Below, one piece after another: positions 1 to 9,673 of a stretch of 64,000 nt of DNA. The notes beneath the pieces were generated by a model. That model had not been told where the DNA came from and searched no databases. It saw only the letters and a program-made list of their open reading frames with translations. How positions within the stretch are numbered: the stretch's first letter is position 1; every line of letters starts with the position of its first letter. Source of the stretch: MH13 sp042140245 (GTDB lineage Bacteria > Pseudomonadota > Alphaproteobacteria > Rhizobiales > MH13); assembly GCF_042140245.1 (NCBI RefSeq), contig NZ_CP159483.1:496001-560000 (forward strand), written 5' to 3'. A program made the translations under genes and the position numbers.

Positions 1-2149
1 AAGACGGCCACTGCCTTTCAAAGGCCTGGCGTTCATCCCAATCAAGGGCAGCCTCCAAAGCCTTGTGCAGACGTTCAACGGAAAATGGCGGTGCGCTGGT
101 GCCTTCCAGGAGCGTAGGCAGCCACATATCGAGACGATCCATCAGCGCGTTGGGTGCGGCGCGTGCAGCGTGAAAAGCCTCATGACGGGCAAGCAAAGCA
201 AGCTTTGCTTTGTCCCGTTCAGCCAAGCTTGCAAGACCTTTGGCTTGCACATGCGCGATGATCTCCGGCAATGCATCCATGCCGGTTTTGCGTGGTTGCG
301 CTTCAGAAGAAAGGGCAATCGCGCCGAGTCTTGTTTCTTTGCGAACGCGTACGGTCCAACTGGTGGGATCGAAGGTCTTCACCTCGTCTTCGATGATCTG
401 CGCAGCAAGTTCATCACGCACCACGTCCTCCGCAACAGGCACAGCAAGGCGTATATCTGGAACGCGTGCGGTTCCGGTTTTACGACCGCCGCCCAGATCG
501 ACCACCACAAGGTAAGGCGCGTTGGCGAGTGGCTGATGGGTTTCCAATGTGGCCTGCATGCCCTGGGCGAGCTTGTACGTTGCACGCTGGCCATCATCTT
601 TTTGACGCTTGGCAAGCCGATCTGGATAAGCACGCAGCAGATGCAGGGCGAACGTTGCCTCGTCAGGTATCGGATGAGACTGTGCCTTGCCTAAGAACCT
701 GGCATGCAGCGATCGGAGCCGCTTGGCGATGTGTCGATCCTGCAAGGCCGACTTAAGACGCTGTGCCCCGTTGAGGACGCCTCGTTCGGCGAGTTCACCT
801 GCCAGTATGGCGGTCCATGCCGCATCGCTTTGTTCGTTGCTGCGTGCACGTTCCAGCATCGCGGCAAGGCGCGGATGGGTGGGTCGGCTTGCGATCTGTG
901 CGCCCAACTGGGTCCCAGCTCCCCTGTAATCCAGGGCTCCGAGACTTTGTAGCAAAAGTCCTGCCTCATCCCATGCGCGCTGCGGTGGCTGATCAAGAAA
1001 AGGGACTGCATCACGCTCCAAGGCGCCCCAAAGCGCCATGGTAAGGCGCGCGCTGGAAAGGTCCGCATCGAGTATTTCAGGACGATCTTGCGCCGGTCGA
1101 CCACCTTCCTCCTCCCGCCGCCAAAGCCGGATGCAGTGGCCAGGTGTCAAGCGACCCGCGCGCCCGCGCCGTTGATCGATGGACGCACGGCTGGCAGCTT
1201 TGGTTTCTAACCGTGTGACACCACGCACCGGGTCATAGGTTGGCCGTCGAGCAAGGCCAGAGTCGACCACAATACGAACGCCGGGAATGGTGAGACTGGT
1301 TTCCGCGATAGCGCTGGCAACAACCAGTTTACGACGCCCTTCAGAATCAGGCTTCAGAGCGGCGTCCTGCGCTGGTCTTGATACCGCTCCATAAAGGGCA
1401 TGCACGGCGACCTGATCGCTCACCGCTTGGCGTAATGCCGAGCAAGCAGCTTCAATTTCTCTTTGGCCAGGCAGAAAAATCAGCCCATCACCCTCAAAAC
1501 GCTTCAGGGCTTTGATCGCCGCTTCGACCACACCATCGACGGCGGGCAAGCTTGTCGGTTCGTGGTGTGTTGTGACGGGAAACATGGCGCCGTCACTGGT
1601 GATCGTTTCACACCGACCGTGATCAGCGAAAAGGCTCTGGAACTTCGCACCGTCGACGGTGGCCGACATCGCCATCAGACGCAGATCCGGACGTAATACA
1701 GTGTGCGCTTCCAACGCAAAGGCAAGACCAAGATCAGCCGCCAAGGCGCGTTCATGCACCTCATCGAACATCACCAGTCCAACACCGTGAAGTTCTGGAG
1801 CGTCCGCGATCATGCGCGTGAAAACACCATCGGTGACCACTTCCAGTTGGGTGGAACGGCTCACATTGGTATCGAACCGCACCCGATGCCCGACTCGTTG
1901 GCCAACCTTCTCTCCCAGCTCGTCAGCCATGCGTCTTGCTGCTCCAAGGGCCGCCAGTCTCCGTGGAACCACCAGGATGGCTTTTTGATTGGCAAGCCAT
2001 GGCTGATCGAGAAGCGCCAGCGGAAGACGGGTGGATTTACCAGCACCTGGCGGCGCTATCAGCACCACATGCGAACGGTCAGCAAGCGCCTGCTGAACAG
2101 CAGGCACGCTCTCATCGATGGGCAAGGAAGGTGAGGTATCAGCAGACAT
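1..2149 (-). CDS. hrpB: ATP-dependent helicase HrpB (3' end cut by window edge)
   Basis: DEAH-type superfamily 2 helicase of the HrpB family, a soluble NTP-driven RNA/DNA helicase-like protein whose bacterial role is poorly defined. Read on the minus strand from the ATG at 2149-2147, the protein starts MSADTSPSLPIDESVP. It carries a Walker A motif APPGAGKST at about residues 32-40 and a DEVHER box at 129-134, followed by a typical SAT-like motif (AMSATVDG). The frame stays open to base 1, giving about 716 residues. The family is usually around 800-850 aa, so roughly the last 100 residues lie outside the window. The last readable residues (LEAALDWDERQAFERQWPS) look like the usual HrpB C-terminal domain. 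Neighbouring small membrane gene is divergent. Identification is from motifs and family memory. Confidence 0.93.
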   Translation of the reverse strand, partial: MSADTSPSLPIDESVPAVQQALADRSHVVLIAPPGAGKSTRLPLALLDQPWLANQKAILVVPRRLAALGAARRMADELGEKVGQRVGHRVRFDTNVSRSTQLEVVTDGVFTRMIADAPELHGVGLVMFDEVHERALAADLGLAFALEAHTVLRPDLRLMAMSATVDGAKFQSLFADHGRCETITSDGAMFPVTTHHEPTSLPAVDGVVEAAIKALKRFEGDGLIFLPGQREIEAACSALRQAVSDQVAVHALYGAVSRPAQDAALKPDSEGRRKLVVASAIAETSLTIPGVRIVVDSGLARRPTYDPVRGVTRLETKAASRASIDQRRGRAGRLTPGHCIRLWRREEEGGRPAQDRPEILDADLSSARLTMALWGALERDAVPFLDQPPQRAWDEAGLLLQSLGALDYRGAGTQLGAQIASRPTHPRLAAMLERARSNEQSDAAWTAILAGELAERGVLNGAQRLKSALQDRHIAKRLRSLHARFLGKAQSHPIPDEATFALHLLRAYPDRLAKRQKDDGQRATYKLAQGMQATLETHQPLANAPYLVVVDLGGGRKTGTARVPDIRLAVPVAEDVVRDELAAQIIEDEVKTFDPTSWTVRVRKETRLGAIALSSEAQPRKTGMDALPEIIAHVQAKGLASLAERDKAKLALLARHEAFHAARAAPNALMDRLDMWLPTLLEGTSAPPFSVERLHKALEAALDWDERQAFERQWPS

Positions 2150-2271
2150 GGTGGGCTTGGCATTCGCGTCCGCTCAATCTTTGTCAACCTTAACCCAGCG
2201 TTAAACGGCCGTCGCTACACTGACGGTGCTTAGAAGTTGCGTTTTGTAGAGTATGCCTGGGAGTAAACGAC

Positions 2272-2547
2272 ATGGCCCATCGCGCTGAAACACCGTCTCT
2301 TCGCGCGCGCCTGTCGCTCGCTCGTCCGATGCTTTTTCGCGCTGGACTGCTCGGCCTTTGTGCCGGCCTTGTGATCATCGGGCTGATGGAAAATGTCACC
2401 CGGTTCGGCTCCCCGGACACTTTGCGATCTGATGCCCGCGTGGCTCCTTCAAGTCTCAGCTTACCTGTTGAATCGGCTCAGGCACGCGCTGATCGGATGC
2501 AAGTGGCTGCGCGCACGGAAAATCCAGCGAATGTGACGCTACGATAG
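2272..2547 (+). CDS. small single-pass membrane protein, unknown function
   Basis: Unrecognised 91-residue protein. A basic N-terminus (about residues 1-22) is followed by one strongly hydrophobic segment at about 25-41 (AGLLGLCAGLVIIGLM) and then a polar tail, so it is probably a single-pass inner-membrane protein with the tail in the periplasm. A GGAG sequence lies 8 bases before the ATG (within 2257-2264), which supports translation. It sits between the divergent hrpB and a LacI-type regulator and has no clear operon partner. No function can be assigned. Confidence 0.55.
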   Translation: MAHRAETPSLRARLSLARPMLFRAGLLGLCAGLVIIGLMENVTRFGSPDTLRSDARVAPSSLSLPVESAQARADRMQVAARTENPANVTLR

Positions 2548-2657
2548 CCTTTCATCGGCCCAGTGAGCCGAGCGTTTGCATGTCGTAATATCCCCATTGG
2601 GCAATAATCCTCTGGTTTATTTCCAAAAATGCGATAAGTTGGGTGAGGAGCTCAACC

Positions 2658-3806
2658 ATGTCGTCTACATTTGACAAGCCAAAATCGCCTCCGTCGCACC
2701 AGCCAGTTACGGCTGATACCCATAGTGCAACCGGGTCAAGCAATGTCGATCTGAAGGCGCTTGCGCAGCATTTGGGTCTATCCAAAGGCACCATATCGCG
2801 GGCTCTCAACGGTTACCCTGAAATCGCTGACCGCACCCGTGCGCGGGTTCTGCAAGCCGCCGCCGAACTGGGTTATAAACCCAACCGGGCCGCCCGTCGC
2901 TTGGCGACGGGACGCAATGAAATGGTCAGTTACATTGGTGTTGGGTCAGACTGGATGACGGTGGAGCGGTCCTTTTTGGGCGCTCTCTCCAACACGCTGT
3001 CCTCGCGCGGGTATGGCTTGATGGTGTCGCTGGCCGACACGATGGATCACGCCGAGACGACGATGCGACAGTTGATCGAGGACCGGCGCTGTGACGGTTT
3101 TGTGCTGAGTGCCGCATTCCCATCTGACGGGCGCATTTCTCTGGCGCTGGAACACAGTGTACCCGCTGCGGTAATCGGCGGAGCTTCCATGCGATCGTCA
3201 CACACAGGCGCCTTGCCGACCATCGGCATCAATGACAGCGCCGTGTTGGATGGTTTGGTCGACTATCTCAATTCACTTGGCCATGAGGCATTTGCCTATT
3301 TTGGGTGTGATGCACCGCAAACCATTCAAGAGTTGCACAGCGAAACGCTGGCAGCCTCGTGCAGCAACCGTAACGCTGTTTTTGTGCGCAGCATCCGATC
3401 CCCGGTGGACGCAGTGAAAACACCGGAAACGCTGCTTTTGGAAACTGAAACGGCAACGTCGCTGACCGAACGTGCAACCCGCATTCTCGACAACAAACCA
3501 AGCGGGCCGACCGCAGTCTTTTGCGGGTGTGAGCGCACCGTGGTCGCACTTTACATGGCTGCACGTGATCGTGGGCTTTCCGTTCCCGAAGAGCTTTCGA
3601 TCATCGGCATTGGCTCAAGCTCGCTGGCATCTTGGCTCTCAGGCGGACTTTCAACGGTCAGTTGGTCGTTGAGCGAAGCGGGGCGCCTTGCCGCCGACTG
3701 TGTGCTGGCACAAGTGGAGGGCACGGCTTCGCCCGATCTCAATGCTGGCATTGAGGCAGAGTTCCTGGCGCGCTCCAGCCATGGTCCGGCACCGCGTATC
3801 GCCTGA
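2658..3806 (+). CDS. LacI-family transcriptional regulator
   Basis: DNA-binding repressor/activator of the LacI/GalR family. The helix-turn-helix lies at about residues 30-55 (VDLKALAQHLGLSKGTISRA), followed by the hinge helix NRAARRLATGR at 76-86 and a periplasmic-binding-protein-like sensor domain to residue 382. I chose the ATG at 2658 because GAGGAG at 2645-2650 stands seven bases before it; an in-frame GTG at 2643 would run over that ribosome site. About 29 extra residues precede the HTH, more than usual. The gene lies 176 bases upstream of, and in the same direction as, a YnjBCD-like importer, which suggests it may control that operon, but no operator could be identified by eye. Confidence 0.92.
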   Translation: MSSTFDKPKSPPSHQPVTADTHSATGSSNVDLKALAQHLGLSKGTISRALNGYPEIADRTRARVLQAAAELGYKPNRAARRLATGRNEMVSYIGVGSDWMTVERSFLGALSNTLSSRGYGLMVSLADTMDHAETTMRQLIEDRRCDGFVLSAAFPSDGRISLALEHSVPAAVIGGASMRSSHTGALPTIGINDSAVLDGLVDYLNSLGHEAFAYFGCDAPQTIQELHSETLAASCSNRNAVFVRSIRSPVDAVKTPETLLLETETATSLTERATRILDNKPSGPTAVFCGCERTVVALYMAARDRGLSVPEELSIIGIGSSSLASWLSGGLSTVSWSLSEAGRLAADCVLAQVEGTASPDLNAGIEAEFLARSSHGPAPRIA

Positions 3807-3982
3807 TTTTGACGTCAGAACGATACGTTTGCAGACCATGGCGCCTTTCTGATCAACGTCCCAGACCTATCTTGCAAAAGTGCTGTCAAGCATTTGTGAT
3901 GTGCATGTGTGTTCGTGCGCAGGCATGAGTGCGGCCAATCCATTTGCGCCAGCGCGTTCTATGACTTTTTGAGGGTCTTGCC

Positions 3983-5212
3983 ATGATGCCAACAACTGTT
4001 CTTCGACCATTGCTCGTCAGCACCATCTTGCTGGGGTCTACTCATCTTGCGACCGCTGATAGCCTGGCTGATTTTGACGCCTTGGCAGAGGCAGCGCGCG
4101 GCGAGACCGTGTTTTTCCACGCTTGGTCAGGTGATCCCACCATCAATGCTTACATCGAATGGGCGGGCGATGAGATTGAAGCGCGCTATGGCATAGAGCT
4201 GGAGCATGTGCGCGTCACTGACACCGCCGATGTGGTTGGTATCGTGCTTGCGGAAACGGCCGCAGGTCGTGACACAGGCGGATCTGTAGACCTGGTATGG
4301 ATCAATGGCGAGAACTTCATTGCGCTGAAAGATGCTGGCTTGCTCTACGCGCCTGGTGACGAGGGCTGGGCGCACCGTCTGCCCAATTGGGACGTTGTGG
4401 ATGTTGCCGGCAACCCGTCACTGACCACTGATTTCACCGTGCCGGTGGAAGGTCTGCAAGCGCCGTGGGGCACGGTTCAGTTTTCCTTCTACTATGACAG
4501 CCAAGAGCTTGAGACGACGCCGTCCAACCTGGATGAACTGCTCGCTTGGGCTGAAGAAAATCCTGGTCGCTTCACCTATCCGCAACCACCCAACTTCCTG
4601 GGCTCCACCTTCCTGAAGCTGCTGCTTGCCTACACAATTGATGATCGTGAACGGTTGGGAGCGCCTCTGCCCGAAGGAGAAGCGGACGCTGCGCTGGAGC
4701 CGCTGTTTGCCTATCTGGACGAACTTCATCCGCATCTCTGGCGCTCTGGGCGCACCTTCCCCGCCAACCAGGCCGCGCTACGCCAGCTCTATGCAGACGG
4801 AGAGTTGGTCATTGGTTTTGCCAACAATCCCGCTGAGGCCTCTGGTGCGGTTGCACGTGATGAGTTCCCCGCATCGACACGTTCTTTTGTTTTCGATGAC
4901 GGCATGATCGCCAACTCGCACTTTGTTGCCATCCCAGCCAATGCCAACGCGCCGGAAGCCGCACTCGTGGTCGCCAACTTTCTGATGAGCCCGGTTGCCC
5001 AGCTGCGCAAACAGGACCCAGCTGTGTGGGGCGACTTCACTGTGCTGGACATCTCAGCGCTTGATCAAAACGTCCAAGATGGGTTTGCAGCGCTTGATCT
5101 TGGCGCGGCAACACTCACGCCCACCGAGCTTGGCCCAGCCATCGCCGAACCTCACACAAGCTGGCTAACGGCCATCGAAGACATGTGGGCTGCGCGTTAC
5201 CAAGGCGGTTAG
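3983..5212 (+). CDS. ABC importer substrate-binding protein, YnjB-like
   Basis: Periplasmic solute-binding protein that should deliver a ligand to the permease encoded next. The first 25 residues form a signal peptide ending in ATA before DSLADF. The 409-residue length, the FFHAWSGDPTINAYIEW start of the mature domain and the following large permease plus short ATPase match the Escherichia coli ynjBCD arrangement, a spermidine/putrescine- or thiamine-like binding fold whose ligand is not established. The gene ends at 5212 and the permease starts 23 bases on. Ligand is unknown; the name is by resemblance and gene order. Confidence 0.88.
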   Translation: MMPTTVLRPLLVSTILLGSTHLATADSLADFDALAEAARGETVFFHAWSGDPTINAYIEWAGDEIEARYGIELEHVRVTDTADVVGIVLAETAAGRDTGGSVDLVWINGENFIALKDAGLLYAPGDEGWAHRLPNWDVVDVAGNPSLTTDFTVPVEGLQAPWGTVQFSFYYDSQELETTPSNLDELLAWAEENPGRFTYPQPPNFLGSTFLKLLLAYTIDDRERLGAPLPEGEADAALEPLFAYLDELHPHLWRSGRTFPANQAALRQLYADGELVIGFANNPAEASGAVARDEFPASTRSFVFDDGMIANSHFVAIPANANAPEAALVVANFLMSPVAQLRKQDPAVWGDFTVLDISALDQNVQDGFAALDLGAATLTPTELGPAIAEPHTSWLTAIEDMWAARYQGG

Positions 5213-5235
5213 TGCGCGAGACGAGGAGCGAGACA

Positions 5236-6924
5236 ATGCCTTTTTGGCTGCGCCTCGCGCCGGGGTTCACCATTGCACTTCTTATCGTACCGGTGGCTGC
5301 CGGGCTGATCGCGGCGCTTTTGCCAGCGTTTGGGTTTTTCCCACCACTTGGCGGGACCAGCCTTTCAATAGAACCGCTGATGGACGTGTTTGCAGCGCCA
5401 GGCATTGGTCGGTCTATCGGATTGGCGGCGCTTGTCGGCCTGCTTTCACCGCTCATAGCCTTAACCCTTACCTTTCTGCTGCTTGCCTGTGTCTGGGACA
5501 CCAAAGGTCTTTCTGCAGTACGCCGCATGGTGGCGCCCCTGCTCTCGGTTCCCCATGCCGCTGCAGCGGTCGGGCTTGCTTTTCTCATCGCCCCGTCGGG
5601 CTTTCTCTTTCGGCTTCTCTCGCCGGAGCTCACCGGTTGGGAGCGACCGCCCGATCTCCTGATCGTCAATGATCTGTGGGGCCTTTCCATGATGGCCGGG
5701 CTTGTGGCCAAGGAGATGCCGTTTCTGCTCTTGATGGCGCTCGCCGCCCTGCCAGCCTTGGACGGCTCCCGGCGACGCATGGTGATGGCGTCGATGGGCT
5801 ACGGTCGTGGGACGGGGTTCTTCGTCGCCGTCGCGCCGCAACTCTACCGGCTGATCCGCCTGCCGGTTTTTGCCGTGATTGCCTACGCATCCTCAGTGGC
5901 CGATGTGGCTATTGTGCTCGGCCCCACAACACCTGCTCCCTTGTCAGTGCGTATCTTGGAGTGGGCATCTGACCCTGAGCTTGCAACACGCTTCACCGCA
6001 GCGGCGGCGGCATTGATCCAGATCGCGCTGACCCTCTGCCTGCTTGGGGTTTGGGTGATCGGTGAAAAACTTGTCGCGCATCTCTGGATGACCTTCGTCA
6101 CCTCTGGCGTGCGCTCCGGTGGCGGACGACTGCCCCGGATCGTTGGACTTACGATCTCACTGCTGCCGATGCTTACCATCGCCTTTGGGCTGGCCCTGCT
6201 CATCGTTTGGTCATTTGCCGGGCGTTGGCGCTTCCCTGACACTTTGCCGGCCAGTTGGAGCTTTCGCGCTTGGGAGCAGCTCGGCAGCGGTGCCATGGAA
6301 CTTGCCACCACATCGCTTGTTGTGGCGATTGTTCCAACCATCATTGCGGCGGTTTTGATCATAGGCTGTTTGGAAGTGGAGCACGCGACTGGTCGCACCG
6401 GTGGAAAGCGCTCGCTTCTTATCCTGTATGTTCCTTTGCTCGTGCCACAGGTGACGTTCCTGTTCGGCCTTCAATTTCTGGGCGTGGTGCTGCGTGTCGA
6501 TGGCATGATGGTGTCGGTCATGTTCGCTCATTTGGTGTTTATTCTGCCCTATATGTTCCTCTCACTTGCCGACCCTTATCGACGGTTTGATCCGCGCATC
6601 TTGCACGTTGCAGCTGGTCTCGGCATGGGCTTCTGGCGCCGATTGTTTCAAGTGCGATTGCCGATGATGATTGGTCCGATCCTCACAACGCTCGCCATGG
6701 GCATTGCGGTTTCCATCGGTCAGTATCTGCCAACGCTGCTCATCGGCGCAGGTCGTGTGCCAACACTTACCACCGAGGCGGTTGCGCTTTCAGCCGGAGG
6801 TGATCGACGCGCTCTGGCCGTGGCTGCAACCTTGCAAGCGCTGTTGCCTTTTGTGGCGTTCTGGATTGCGCTGGCGGTACCGTCGTTTCTTGCGCGCAGA
6901 CGCCGGGGCATGCAAATCCGATGA
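5236..6924 (+). CDS. ABC importer permease, YnjC-like, fused double permease
   Basis: Inner-membrane permease carrying two binding-protein-dependent transport domains in one chain (562 residues), so it can act without a second permease subunit. Many hydrophobic segments are visible throughout, for example residues about 9-30 and 55-80, with two EAA-like loops (ASMGYGRGTGFF about 185-200 and AAGLGMGFWRRLF about 455-470). I chose the ATG at 5236 because GAGGAG at 5223-5228 precedes it; an in-frame start at 5185 would overlap the binding-protein gene. The stop overlaps the next gene's start by four bases (ATGA), indicating translational coupling. Confidence 0.88.
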   Translation: MPFWLRLAPGFTIALLIVPVAAGLIAALLPAFGFFPPLGGTSLSIEPLMDVFAAPGIGRSIGLAALVGLLSPLIALTLTFLLLACVWDTKGLSAVRRMVAPLLSVPHAAAAVGLAFLIAPSGFLFRLLSPELTGWERPPDLLIVNDLWGLSMMAGLVAKEMPFLLLMALAALPALDGSRRRMVMASMGYGRGTGFFVAVAPQLYRLIRLPVFAVIAYASSVADVAIVLGPTTPAPLSVRILEWASDPELATRFTAAAAALIQIALTLCLLGVWVIGEKLVAHLWMTFVTSGVRSGGGRLPRIVGLTISLLPMLTIAFGLALLIVWSFAGRWRFPDTLPASWSFRAWEQLGSGAMELATTSLVVAIVPTIIAAVLIIGCLEVEHATGRTGGKRSLLILYVPLLVPQVTFLFGLQFLGVVLRVDGMMVSVMFAHLVFILPYMFLSLADPYRRFDPRILHVAAGLGMGFWRRLFQVRLPMMIGPILTTLAMGIAVSIGQYLPTLLIGAGRVPTLTTEAVALSAGGDRRALAVAATLQALLPFVAFWIALAVPSFLARRRRGMQIR

Positions 6925-7577
6925 GAATGAAGCCGAACCACGCCGAAGCATTGGTCCTTGAAAAAGTCGCCATCCGTTTGGATGGACGTACCCTTATTGA
7001 TATCTCTGCGCGTGTCGCGCCAGGCAACGTTCTGACCGTGATGGGGCCGTCTGGTTCGGGTAAGTCGACCCTGTTGCACGCTTTGGCGGGTTCACTTGCA
7101 CCGGTGTTTGACCTTTTTGGTTCGGTGCGGTTGGGCGATGTTGATGTGCTGTCTCTGCCCGCTGAAACGCGGCGTATGGGCCTTCTCTTTCAAGATCCGC
7201 TGCTGTTTCCACACCTCTCAGTGTGCGGCAATGTGATGATCGCAATCCCACGCGATGTTTCCAAAGCCCGGGGCGAGCGTCAGCATCTGGCCGAGGACGC
7301 ACTGACCGCCATCGGCCTTGAGGGGTATGGTCCACGCGATCCAGCCACTCTTTCAGGCGGCCAAGCTGCACGTGTTGCCTTACAACGTACGCTGCTTTCC
7401 GGGCCGCGCGCACTCCTGCTCGATGAACCCTTTTCCAAGTTGGATGCCGCGCTGCGCCAAGACATGCGTGCGCTAGTGTTTGACCACGCCCGTGCTCGCA
7501 ACCTGCCAGTGATTTTGGTAACCCACGACCCTGCAGACGCAGAGGCTGCAGGCGGTGAGGTGTTTACGCTTACCTAG
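6921..7577 (+). CDS. ABC importer ATPase, YnjD-like
   Basis: Cytoplasmic ATPase of the preceding importer, 218 residues, the short form typical of YnjD. Walker A GPSGSGKST lies at about residues 42-50, the Q-loop glutamine at 91, the signature LSGGQ at 144-148 and Walker B ALLLDEP at 164-170 with catalytic Glu169; the H-loop is VTHDP near 200. The ATG at 6921 overlaps the permease stop; a second ATG two codons on (6927) is also possible. The TAG stop is the first three bases of a palindromic TAGAGC repeat. Confidence 0.92.
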   Translation: MRMKPNHAEALVLEKVAIRLDGRTLIDISARVAPGNVLTVMGPSGSGKSTLLHALAGSLAPVFDLFGSVRLGDVDVLSLPAETRRMGLLFQDPLLFPHLSVCGNVMIAIPRDVSKARGERQHLAEDALTAIGLEGYGPRDPATLSGGQAARVALQRTLLSGPRALLLDEPFSKLDAALRQDMRALVFDHARARNLPVILVTHDPADAEAAGGEVFTLT

Positions 7578-7679
7578 AGCGTTTCCACCAAACGCCGGAT
7601 CACTCGTGCGTCACAAAAGGCGTTTGAGCGTAAGCGAAAGCAAGCGTTTTGTTACTCTGTTTTTGGTGGATTTGCTCTA
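7575..7679. repeat. TAGAGC palindromic intergenic element 1
   Basis: Imperfect palindrome of about 105 bases between two convergent genes. The outer arms TAGAGC (7575-7580) and GCTCTA (7674-7679) and the next arms CCACCAAA (7585-7592) and TTTGGTGG (7662-7669) share one symmetry axis, separated by a four-base mismatch. The left arm contains the stop codon of the YnjD-like ATPase. It may act as a bidirectional terminator or mRNA stabiliser, and resembles short palindromic intergenic repeats of Rhizobiales genomes. Confidence 0.6.
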
Positions 7680-7683
7680 GCGG

Positions 7684-8484
7684 CTAAACAAGCGGCCCAC
7701 GTGCTTGGCTTGGCAATGCATCCAAGACCCTTACCAGAGCGGCTAAGTCATCCTCGCGCGACAGGCGATGATCGCCATCTTTGATCAACGTCATCACCAC
7801 GTCTTCGCCGGCCAACGCTTCCATAAGCTTCAAAGCATGGGTGTGCGGCACATCAGGATCCGCAACACCTTGTAGAATGCGCACAGGACAGGCGGTTTCG
7901 ATCAGCCCATCCAAGATCAGATGGTTCTTGCCATCTTCAATGAGGTTGCGCGTAATGATGGTTGGCTCGGGATCATAGGGGCTAGGCTGAACCAAGCGTC
8001 CTTCTTCCACAATGGTCTTCTGCTCAGCTTCCGAAAATTTCGGCCACATAAGCTTTTGGGTGAAATCGGGGGCGGGAGCGATGAGCACCAAGGCTTTGAT
8101 GCGGCTGGCACGACCGTCAACTTTGGCGCGCTTGGCTTCTTCCATCGCCAGCAAAAGCCCGATCCAGCCACCCATGGACGAACCGACCAAGATGCTCTCA
8201 TCTGAGGCTTCTGCTTCAATCATCGCCGCCGCATCATCGCGCCAGGACCCGATGGTGCCGTCAACAAAAGCTCCACTGGACTGGCCGTGACCGGCATAGT
8301 CGAAACGCAAGCAAGCCTGACCGCGCTCTTTGGCATATTCCTCGACCTTCATCGCTTTGGAGCCCGTCATGTCGGAACGAAATCCGCCGAGCCAGACCAA
8401 CGTCGGTCCATCACCATCAGTTTTCTCAAAGGCAAGCTGGTGGGTGCCACGGTCAAGGAAGGATGGAGACATAAGATGTGCCAT
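7684..8484 (-). CDS. alpha/beta hydrolase
   Basis: Probable serine esterase/thioesterase of the alpha/beta hydrolase fold, 266 residues, cytoplasmic (no signal peptide). The nucleophile elbow GSSMGG places Ser103; the acid is probably the Asp in GVADPDVP and the base the His in DGDHRLSR near the C-terminus. The oxyanion region WLGGFRSDM at about 31-39 and the FDYAGHGQSSG stretch are typical. Start at ATG 8484 is chosen; a second ATG at 8472 is possible, and the long upstream open frame does not look coding. Substrate cannot be told from sequence. Confidence 0.87.
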   Translation of the reverse strand: MAHLMSPSFLDRGTHQLAFEKTDGDGPTLVWLGGFRSDMTGSKAMKVEEYAKERGQACLRFDYAGHGQSSGAFVDGTIGSWRDDAAAMIEAEASDESILVGSSMGGWIGLLLAMEEAKRAKVDGRASRIKALVLIAPAPDFTQKLMWPKFSEAEQKTIVEEGRLVQPSPYDPEPTIITRNLIEDGKNHLILDGLIETACPVRILQGVADPDVPHTHALKLMEALAGEDVVMTLIKDGDHRLSREDDLAALVRVLDALPSQARGPLV

Positions 8485-8557
8485 TTTGTGTTTCGCTCTC
8501 GCGCGGTATAGCAAGCGCAACCGTCTTCGCCAGCCCTGATGGCCGATTGAAAGCTCT

Positions 8558-9673
8558 TTGCCCTTGCGCGTTTTGCAACTTGTTCCCGAACTTGAAACCG
8601 GTGGCGCGGAGCTGACCACCGTCGACATTGCCCAGGCCTTGGTGGATGCTGGGCACGAGGCGCTTGTCATCAGCCAAGGCGGGCGCATGGTCGCTGATCT
8701 GCCCAAAGCGGTCACGCACATCACATTGCCGGTTGCGTCCAAAAACCCCCTTACGATCTGGGCCAATGCTCGGCGGATCAAGGCACTCTGCAAGCGGCAC
8801 GCAATCGATCTTATTCATGCACGCAGCCGCGCTCCTGCATGGTCAGGGTTGCTGGCGGCGCGTTCACTGAAGATCCCTTTTGTGACCACCTATCACGGTG
8901 CGTACAAAGCCTCGAATGCGTTTAAGCGTTGGTACAACTCCGTCATGGCCCGGGGCGATGTGGTGATCGCCAATTCGCAATTCACCGCTGAAAGCATTGC
9001 TGCCCAATACCCGTTTGCCAAAACCAAGCTGTCCGTGATCCCTCGCGGCACAGACTTTGCGCGCTATGATGGATCGGCAGAGCCCTATGATTGGCACTTG
9101 CCGCACAGCGCACGCGTGGTGGTGCAGATCGCTCGCCTCACCGAATGGAAAGGCCAAAGCGTTGCCATCGGTGCGCTGGCAGGTCTGCCAGAGGATGTCC
9201 ATCTGGTTCTGGCGGGCGATGATCAAGGACGCACGGACTATCGTGAAAGCCTCGTGCGCCTGGCCGACAGGGCTGAGGTCGCCCACCGTATGCATTTGGT
9301 CGGTCATGTTGATGCGCCGCGCGCCCTGGCGTCTTCGGACGTTTGCATTGTGCCCTCCACGCAGCCAGAGGCTTTTGGCCGCGCCGCCGTTGAAGCTCAG
9401 GCGGCCGGGGTTCCCGTTGTGGTTTCCAAGCTGGGTGCGGTGCCGGAAACAGTGCTCGTTCCACCGCTTGTCAGCGAAGACGAGCGCACCGGTTGGCATG
9501 TGAAACCGGGCGATCCAATGTCGCTGTGCAATGGTGTCCGGCAGGCCTTGGCCCTTGAAGGTGGGGTGCGCGATGCTCATATCAGGCGGGCACGCGAGCA
9601 TGTTCATGCTCGTTTCTCACTGGCCGCCATGTGCCAGACAACCCTTGCCGTCTACCGCCAATTGGTGCCTTAA
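8558..9673 (+). CDS. glycosyltransferase family 4
   Basis: Retaining sugar transferase with two Rossmann-like halves (GT-B fold), 371 residues, probably acting on envelope polysaccharide or lipopolysaccharide. The N-terminal LQLVPELETGGAELT is the acceptor-side glycine-rich loop; the donor half contains VVVQIARLTEWKGQ near 185-200 and the E-x7-E element (PEAFGRAAVEA) near 270. It begins at TTG 8558; an in-frame stop at 8537 leaves no ATG upstream. The gene starts 73 bases from the divergent hydrolase and has no glycosyltransferase cluster around it. Sugar specificity unknown. Confidence 0.88.
   Translation: MPLRVLQLVPELETGGAELTTVDIAQALVDAGHEALVISQGGRMVADLPKAVTHITLPVASKNPLTIWANARRIKALCKRHAIDLIHARSRAPAWSGLLAARSLKIPFVTTYHGAYKASNAFKRWYNSVMARGDVVIANSQFTAESIAAQYPFAKTKLSVIPRGTDFARYDGSAEPYDWHLPHSARVVVQIARLTEWKGQSVAIGALAGLPEDVHLVLAGDDQGRTDYRESLVRLADRAEVAHRMHLVGHVDAPRALASSDVCIVPSTQPEAFGRAAVEAQAAGVPVVVSKLGAVPETVLVPPLVSEDERTGWHVKPGDPMSLCNGVRQALALEGGVRDAHIRRAREHVHARFSLAAMCQTTLAVYRQLVP

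Noticed and set aside
5115..5780. Long open frames opposite the permease, and similar ones opposite aminopeptidase (34960-35721), dnaX and other genes
   Set aside because: They are antisense to genes with clear families, have biased composition, no ribosome site and no recognisable motif.
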